Source of the DNA: a virus
IMG/VR virus record: IMGVR_UViG_3300003323_000534
Coordinates: 1-36,197 of that record
DNA length: 36,197 nucleotides
Direction: 5' to 3' (one strand)
Part shown: in pieces, positions 32,413-36,197 of the stretch
Position numbering within the stretch: position 1 is the stretch's first letter
Layout: each line of letters begins with the position of its first letter
Translations under genes and position numbers: made by a program
The notes under the pieces: model-generated
Told to the model about the DNA's origin: nothing
What the model saw: the letters and a program-made list of their open reading frames with translations, nothing else
Databases searched by the model: none

Positions 32413-32783
32413 CCCGGTTCATGGCGGGCGCGATGCGCGAGGACGTGACGCTGGGGGAGAAGCACTGGCGGTTCTACGCGGAACTCGCGAAGCGCCACCG
32501 GGTCAGCGTCCCCGACGTTCTCGCGGAGGTGCTGCGTCAGTACGCCGAGCTCGACCCGTCGGTCCGTCGCCGCGCGATGACCCCGAAGCGCACTGACCTC
32601 GCCCCGCACGCGGACACGATCCGCCGCCTCAACGCTGCCGGCTGGTCCGACAACCGGATCGCCGACCACCTCGGCTGCGCCCAGTCGAGCATCACCCGGT
32701 ACCGGGGCGGCGTCCTCGGCCTCGACTCACCCACACCCCGCCCGGCCGGTTCCGGCCGACCCAGGAAGGAACGCCGACTCTGA
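32409..32783 (+). CDS. HTH DNA-binding protein
   Basis: 124 residues, GTG start overlapping the membrane peptide stop. The C-terminal part, TIRRLNAAGWSDNRIADHLGCAQSSITRYRGGVLGL, is a helix-turn-helix. It has the same order as the modules in the 23486 and 26795 genes, but is less similar. The N-terminus (GEKHWRFYAELAKRHRVSVPDVLAEVLRQY) may be a dimer part. A regulator of the second early block is likely. Confidence 0.68.
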   Translation: MTRFMAGAMREDVTLGEKHWRFYAELAKRHRVSVPDVLAEVLRQYAELDPSVRRRAMTPKRTDLAPHADTIRRLNAAGWSDNRIADHLGCAQSSITRYRGGVLGLDSPTPRPAGSGRPRKERRL

Positions 32784-32983
32784 TGGCCATCCGCAAGAAC
32801 ACGCAGGCGCTCCCCGAGAACGGGAAGTACCTCACCCTCGCCGAGCTGCGAGCGTTCGTCTCCGAGACCGCTGACCTGCCCTCCGACCTGCCGGTCAAGG
32901 GACACACCGGTGGAGGCTCCTGGACCGACTCCCGCGGCCTGTACGTCAAGGACCTCTCCGTCTCACCCCGGGAGGAGCAGTGA
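32783..32983 (+). CDS. small hypothetical protein
   Basis: 66 residues, ATG sharing a base with the previous stop. KYLTLAELRAFVSETADLPSDLPVKGHTGGGSW, then LYVKDLSV. Appears folded but unassigned. Overlap GTGA to the next gene. Confidence 0.58.
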   Translation: MAIRKNTQALPENGKYLTLAELRAFVSETADLPSDLPVKGHTGGGSWTDSRGLYVKDLSVSPREEQ

Positions 32984-33462
32984 ACCAGCGCAACCGGAAG
33001 CTCCTCGAGCAGCACGACAAGGCGATCACCGAAGCCCTCGAGTCCGTCAGCAACCTCATCACCGACGCGTTCCGCAACGGCACCGAGAACCCGGAGTCCC
33101 CGTGGGGCAGCGACCCGGACACGTCGGTACTGCAGGTCGCCCAGATCGGCGCCCTCCAAGCCGTCGTCCTCGCGCTCCGCTCCCACACCGCCCACACCAT
33201 CGTGTCGAACATCGACATCGTCGACGAACTCCACGCCCTCCGCCACGCACCGCGGGACACGGTCCACGCCGACGCCCTCCAGGACATCCGCAACCTCCTG
33301 CAGGAGTGCAGCACCTGGACACCCGGCACCCCCGACGCGGACTGGTCCTTCACCGACCACGAGGCAGTCGGCGCCCTCTGGGACAGCCTGCCCGCCATCC
33401 TCGACCGCACACGACCCACCACAGACGACGGCAGCGCTCGCCGCAGCACGGGGGAGCACTGA
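32980..33462 (+). CDS. hypothetical helical protein
   Basis: 160 residues, GTG start, 4-base overlap. Long amphipathic helices (KLLEQHDKAITEALESVSNLITDAF, QVAQIGALQAVVLALRSHTAHTIVSNIDIVDELHALRH) and a polar, basic tail (DGSARRSTGEH). No motif. The tail resembles that of the protein at 33734. Confidence 0.6.
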   Translation: MNQRNRKLLEQHDKAITEALESVSNLITDAFRNGTENPESPWGSDPDTSVLQVAQIGALQAVVLALRSHTAHTIVSNIDIVDELHALRHAPRDTVHADALQDIRNLLQECSTWTPGTPDADWSFTDHEAVGALWDSLPAILDRTRPTTDDGSARRSTGEH

Positions 33463-33464
33463 CC

Positions 33465-33737
33465 GTGACCACCATCGACCAGCAGCTCGAAGTAGCCCGG
33501 TTGCGCGCAGTCGCACTCGCTGACCGACGGGTCCGCGCCATGCAGCGACGCCTCCACGACCAGGGCGCTGACGACCGACGCATCCTCGGCATCACCGACC
33601 CCGTCACACCTCGCCCGATCATCCGCGAGGCCGCCGGCTTCGGTGCCCTCGCAGCCGCGTTCCAGACGTTCATCGAGGACTTCACCCGCTCGTTCAACGC
33701 CGGGTGGAACGCCATCCGCCCAGAGGACCGACGATGA
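33465..33737 (+). CDS. hypothetical helical protein
   Basis: 90 residues, GTG start after GGGGGAG (33450-33456). Helical throughout (VARLRAVALADRRVRAMQRRL, AAFQTFIEDFTRSFNAGW). The frame is open far upstream, but that part is antisense-like reading of the neighbour. Overlaps the next gene by 4 bases. Confidence 0.6.
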   Translation: MTTIDQQLEVARLRAVALADRRVRAMQRRLHDQGADDRRILGITDPVTPRPIIREAAGFGALAAAFQTFIEDFTRSFNAGWNAIRPEDRR

Positions 33738-34153
33738 CCGCCCCCGAGCAGTACCGCGCCATCATCCGGACCACCGACGGACGACAGCTCGTCGGCACGC
33801 TCCTCGACATCGAGTCCGCCGGCGAGCAGATCACCGCCACCTTCATCAAAGACCAGGCCGCGCCCCGACCCCGACGGAAGCACCGCATGCTCACCGTCAT
33901 CGAAGGCGACACCTGGGACGACATCCTCCACGAACTCGACGAAGCAGCCCTCCGCGCGTTCACCACCGACCACGACTTCGACATCACCAGCGGCGGCACC
34001 ACCAGCTCCCGCATCCAGATCGCCACCGTCGACCCCCACCAGAAACACGAGGCCTACGTGAAGCAGATCAACGACGAGATCGAACGCCACCGAGCCCACA
34101 ACCCCACCACCCAGAACGACGGCGCTCGCCGCAGTGAGGACTCCGACCGATGA
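33734..34153 (+). CDS. hypothetical protein, beta barrel-like start
   Basis: 139 residues, ATG overlapping the previous stop. YRAIIRTTDGRQLVGTLLDIESAGEQITATF reads like a small barrel (SH3 or Sm-like). HRMLTVIEGDTWDDILHELDEAALRAF then leads into a polar tail (QNDGARRSEDSDR). Function unknown. Confidence 0.6.
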   Translation: MTAPEQYRAIIRTTDGRQLVGTLLDIESAGEQITATFIKDQAAPRPRRKHRMLTVIEGDTWDDILHELDEAALRAFTTDHDFDITSGGTTSSRIQIATVDPHQKHEAYVKQINDEIERHRAHNPTTQNDGARRSEDSDR

Positions 34154-34782
34154 TGCAGCGCACGATCCAGCAACTCGTCGAGATCCTCGCTGACGAGCAC
34201 CTTGGATGGGTCGACGGCCACATGAAGCGTCGCGACGCCCTACTGGTCCAGCTCCGATCGGCCGTCGGCTCCTCGTCGGGTGGTACCGCGTCAGGCCGCA
34301 CCATGGCGTCGCAGCACTCGGCACTCAACCTCGGCGCGTTCGAGGCCTGGGAAGACATTTCCGGCCGCATCGCCAGCATGTTTCACCAGGCGACGGACCA
34401 GCGCCCCGGTGACGATGCGACCGAGAACCTCCGTGCCTGGCTCAAGGTGTGGGACCTCGCGGATCGTCGAGGCGAACTCGGCGAAGTGCAGATCGACACA
34501 CAGCGGCGTCGTCTGACCGCGATGGTCGAGCGCATCCAGAACCTCCTGGACCCGCCCCGCGTCAAGGAGATCCAGGCGCACTGCCCGAACCCCGACTGCG
34601 GGGAACGCTGGTGGTACACGGATACCCGCTTCGGGGACCGCACCTCAGCCCTCTACGTGCGCTACCGCACCGACGAGCCCCTCGCGCTCCGCTGCCACTG
34701 GTGCGAATCCGAATGGGGCGAGCACGAACTCGACGACATCATGCAGATGATCCGACTCCGCGACGCCCTCTACGGTGGCTAA
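34150..34782 (+). CDS. phage protein with C-terminal zinc ribbon
   Basis: 210 residues, ATG overlapping the previous stop. N-terminal helices (QLVEILADEHLGWVDGHMKRRDALLVQLR), a helical middle, then CPNPDCGERWWYTD, followed 35 residues later by CHWCESEWGEHEL: two CxxC-type pairs forming a zinc ribbon. This arrangement recurs in actinophages without a known role. It is the last gene before the non-coding stretch at 34783-35128. Confidence 0.72.
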   Translation: MMQRTIQQLVEILADEHLGWVDGHMKRRDALLVQLRSAVGSSSGGTASGRTMASQHSALNLGAFEAWEDISGRIASMFHQATDQRPGDDATENLRAWLKVWDLADRRGELGEVQIDTQRRRLTAMVERIQNLLDPPRVKEIQAHCPNPDCGERWWYTDTRFGDRTSALYVRYRTDEPLALRCHWCESEWGEHELDDIMQMIRLRDALYGG

Positions 34783-34815
34783 ACGGGGTACAAAAGTCTC
34801 CTCAAACGCGGGTCA

Positions 34816-34845
34816 GTACCCCGGTTGCGGCTGCAACCGGGGTAC
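34816..34845 (+). repeat. perfect 13-bp inverted repeat
   Basis: GTACCCCGGTTGC (34816-34828) pairs exactly with 34833-34845, loop GGCT. A direct copy of its arm, GGGGTACA, also occurs at 34785-34792. There is no T-run, so a protein-binding or RNA-structure site is as likely as a terminator. Confidence 0.65.
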
Positions 34846-34894
34846 ATCTGCGTCAAGGCATCGAAGCGGCAAGACACGCCGCATGTCGAAAAAC

Positions 34895-34926
34895 TTGCGC
34901 ACACGACGGAGATCGTGTGCTAGCTT
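34895..34926 (+). promoter_or_regulatory. putative promoter with built-in operator
   Basis: TTGCGC (-35-like, 34895-34900) and an extended -10, TG-C-TAGCTT (34918-34926), flank a perfect inverted repeat, GCACACGA-N6-TCGTGTGC (34899-34920). A repressor bound there would sit between -35 and -10. The -35 to -10 spacing is long (20 bp). Confidence 0.4.
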
Positions 34927-34931
34927 CTGGA

Positions 34932-34998
34932 CCACGCACTACAACTGTGCCTACGGCCCGAACAGCCACCCGGTGATCGAAACTGGGTGGCTTTCTTC
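34932..34998 (+). ncRNA. possible short RNA
   Basis: About 65 bases lie between the putative promoter and a rho-independent terminator. No start codon with a ribosome site is seen in them. The transcript would be CTGGACCACG... through the terminator stem. It may be a regulatory RNA, or an attenuated leader of the HNH gene. The rest of the gap up to 35128 shows no further clear signal. Confidence 0.3.
34964..34998 (+). terminator. rho-independent terminator in the non-coding stretch
   Basis: AGCCACCC (34964-34971) pairs with GGGTGGCT (34985-34992), with two further possible inner pairs, followed by TTCTTCG. It lies about 30 bases after the putative transcription start at 34932. Confidence 0.65.
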
Positions 34999-35128
34999 GT
35001 TTCCGGCCGCAGCGACGAACCTCGCATCGTCCGTAGTGCTTCTCGGACACCCGCGACCGCCCACACACGACGACTGGAATCGACAGGGCGTTGATCACGG
35101 GGTAGCTCACCGGCCGATCGGAGCATCG

Positions 35129-35416
35129 ATGGGACGCGGCGGCAATTCTCGGCACCGCATCATGCGACAGGAAGAGCGCGAGCGGTGGAAGGCCAGCAAC
35201 GCCGCCTGCCACATCTGCGGCCAGGCGACCATCGACTGGGACGCCGAAGCGAACTCACCTGACGCCTTCGAGCTCGACCACGTCTTGCCCGTCAAGACGC
35301 ACCCAGAACTCGAGTTTGACCCAGCCAACCGGCGGCCATCGCACCACCGATGCAACCGCAACAAGGGTGCCGGCGCGGTACGGCCCGGCCTCGGCATCAC
35401 CTCCGAGGCCTGGTGA
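35129..35416 (+). CDS. HNH endonuclease
   Basis: 95 residues, ATG with GGAG (35120-35123). CHIC at 27-30, ELDHVLPVKTHPELEFDPANRR (His51) and HHRCNRNKG (72-80) form the complete CxxC-DH-N-HxxC HNH site. The open frame continues upstream to 34775, but that part crosses the non-coding elements and is rejected. HNH proteins encoded next to the terminase are known to take part in cos cleavage and packaging. If the ends join, this gene lies about 0.8 kb before the small terminase. Confidence 0.88.
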   Translation: MGRGGNSRHRIMRQEERERWKASNAACHICGQATIDWDAEANSPDAFELDHVLPVKTHPELEFDPANRRPSHHRCNRNKGAGAVRPGLGITSEAW

Positions 35417-35556
35417 CCGAGTGCAGGCACGGCGACCACGAGCCGTGCACCTGCCACCGCACACGAACCAACCGCCGACCCGAGCCGCTCCTCCATCCGG
35501 CGGCCGTCGCAGAGCTCGACCGGGTCATGGACGACGTCATCGAAGACCGGAGCTGA
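35413..35556 (+). CDS. 47-residue Cys/His protein
   Basis: GTG start overlapping the HNH stop (GTGA). TECRHGDHEPCTCHRTRTNRR carries Cys and His spaced as in small zinc proteins, followed by an acidic helix (AAVAELDRVMDDVIEDRS). Possibly a partner of the HNH protein; unproven. Confidence 0.55.
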   Translation: MTECRHGDHEPCTCHRTRTNRRPEPLLHPAAVAELDRVMDDVIEDRS

Positions 35557-35558
35557 CC

Positions 35559-35786
35559 ATGCACGAGCACATCACCGTCGACGGCGAACGCCTGACCCTC
35601 ACCAGCGGGCAGTATGCCGTCATCGACGTCCTCGCGTCGTCCGGACTGCCCGTCCCCCACCGGTACGACCTCATCCGCCTCGACGCCGACGGACAGCACG
35701 TCACCACCCACTACGTCGGGGATATGGTCACCCTCGCCCACGGGGACGAGTTCATCACCGCCCGGATCTCCACGACCACTGCCTGA
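35559..35786 (+). CDS. ubiquitin-like (multiubiquitin-type) small protein
   Basis: 75 residues, one beta-grasp-like domain: HITVDGERLTLTSGQY, then a helix (AVIDVLASSGLP), YDLIRLDADGQ, and a final strand DMVTLAHGDEFITARI. This matches the order of prokaryotic multiubiquitin domains (I-x-V-D-G, helix, Y-x-L-x-R, D-x-V-x-L-x-x-G-x-x-F). It ends STTTA with no Gly-Gly, so conjugation from the C-terminus is not obvious. No E1, E2 or JAB gene lies in the window. Confidence 0.62.
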   Translation: MHEHITVDGERLTLTSGQYAVIDVLASSGLPVPHRYDLIRLDADGQHVTTHYVGDMVTLAHGDEFITARISTTTA

Positions 35787-35821
35787 CGACGCCGTGCAGG
35801 ACCGAGACTGAGGAGCCCGCC

Positions 35822-36154
35822 GTGCCCAAGCTCGCGAACACGATCGAGGTCAAGCGCCGCGGCAGCAACGTGACCCTGACCATCGACGGTCAGGAGTTCG
35901 GCTGGTACCTCGCCGACCAGCCGATCACCACGACCACCGACCCACACGACCTCGGCACGGTGAACCTCACGCTCCTCGCCGACCACGTCATCATCGACGA
36001 CGACTTCGGCACCCCGGTCGGGCCAGCCAGCTCGGACATCGACTGCCGCAAGCACCAGCCCCGCCAGCACCGCGACGGCAAGCCGCCGTGGTGCAACACA
36101 TGCGGCCTGACCAGCGAAGGCTTCGAACCTCGCTCACGTCTCACGAAGGACTGA
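35822..36154 (+). CDS. small protein with C-terminal zinc-finger-like end
   Basis: 110 residues, GTG start after TGAGGAG. N-terminal strands (TIEVKRRGSNVTLTIDGQEF, GWYLADQPITT, LTLLADHVIIDDDF), then CRKHQPRQHRDGKPPWCNTCG, a probable zinc site. It is the last gene before the right edge. Unrecognised. Confidence 0.62.
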   Translation: MPKLANTIEVKRRGSNVTLTIDGQEFGWYLADQPITTTTDPHDLGTVNLTLLADHVIIDDDFGTPVGPASSDIDCRKHQPRQHRDGKPPWCNTCGLTSEGFEPRSRLTKD

Positions 36155-36197
36155 TCCTCACCCCTTGGGGGTAGGGGCGGTCGGATCGCTGTGAACC
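36155..36197. other. right genome edge, GC-rich terminal segment
   Basis: No gene. ACCCCTTGGGGGT forms a short stem, followed by a G-rich run and the edge sequence ending GTGAACC. The left edge starts CCCAGC. Such a place between the last gene and the terminase is where a cohesive end would lie, but the overhang cannot be read from one strand. Confidence 0.4.

Noticed and set aside
34775-35128. Upstream extension of the HNH frame
   Set aside because: It crosses two hairpins and a terminator and its residues do not look like a protein; ATG 35129 has a ribosome site.
35091-35128. tRNA 5' half (GGTAGCTCA with GGAGCA)
   Set aside because: Only a D-arm-like match; no anticodon or T-arm follows. 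The GGAG serves as ribosome site of HNH.
1-36197. CRISPR array, insertion sequence or rRNA
   Set aside because: No spaced direct repeats, transposase or rRNA-like sequence seen.

Overview
This window looks like a complete, or nearly complete, genome of a temperate long-tailed phage (siphovirus) of a high-GC actinobacterium. A member of the Microbacteriaceae is the most likely host group, but that is inferred from base composition, codon use and gene families only. Three things point to the free phage form rather than an integrated prophage. Phage genes run from edge to edge. The terminase genes lie at the left edge, and a packaging-type HNH gene sits about 0.8 kb from the right edge. The probable attachment site is uninterrupted inside an intact repressor gene.

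Layout. Positions 58-16874 form the rightward late block: small and large terminase, portal with a MuF-like C-terminus, prohead protease, HK97-fold capsid, connector and neck proteins, tail tube, tail chaperones G/GT with a -1 frameshift, tape measure, distal tail protein, tail hub, a beta-helix tail protein and an M15 endolysin. Positions 16886-18272 hold three membrane or coiled-coil lysis candidates. A tail protein with an alpha/beta-hydrolase domain follows (18303-19967), and the block ends near a bidirectional terminator at 20149-20188.

Positions 19969-22893 are mostly leftward: a 48-residue zinc-finger protein, two tandem related small proteins, a two-helix membrane protein, the tyrosine integrase and the repressor. 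One short rightward DUF3263-type gene (21171-21440) lies among them. A tRNA 3'-half-like sequence, followed by a rho-independent terminator, lies inside the 3' part of the repressor gene. This is the arrangement of integration-dependent immunity: integration would cut the repressor gene and change its C-terminus.

Positions 22982-30927 are a tightly packed rightward early operon in which most genes overlap by 1-8 bases. It encodes an excisionase-like protein, several HTH proteins, an HNH-like protein, a replication initiator carrying a four-copy 12-bp iteron (candidate origin), an orphan DNA methyltransferase, a TetR-HTH/MazG-like fusion and a run of Cys/Trp-rich small proteins. The operon ends at a terminator (30935-30966).

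Positions 31060-34782 carry a second run of small rightward genes (DUF6378-like, HTH, zinc-ribbon). A 346-bp non-coding stretch (34783-35128) holds a 13-bp hairpin and a possible operator-controlled small-RNA unit. The right end carries the HNH protein, a small Cys protein, a ubiquitin-like (multiubiquitin-type) beta-grasp protein and one more small zinc-finger-like protein. If the genome is circularised, the HNH gene comes just before the terminase.
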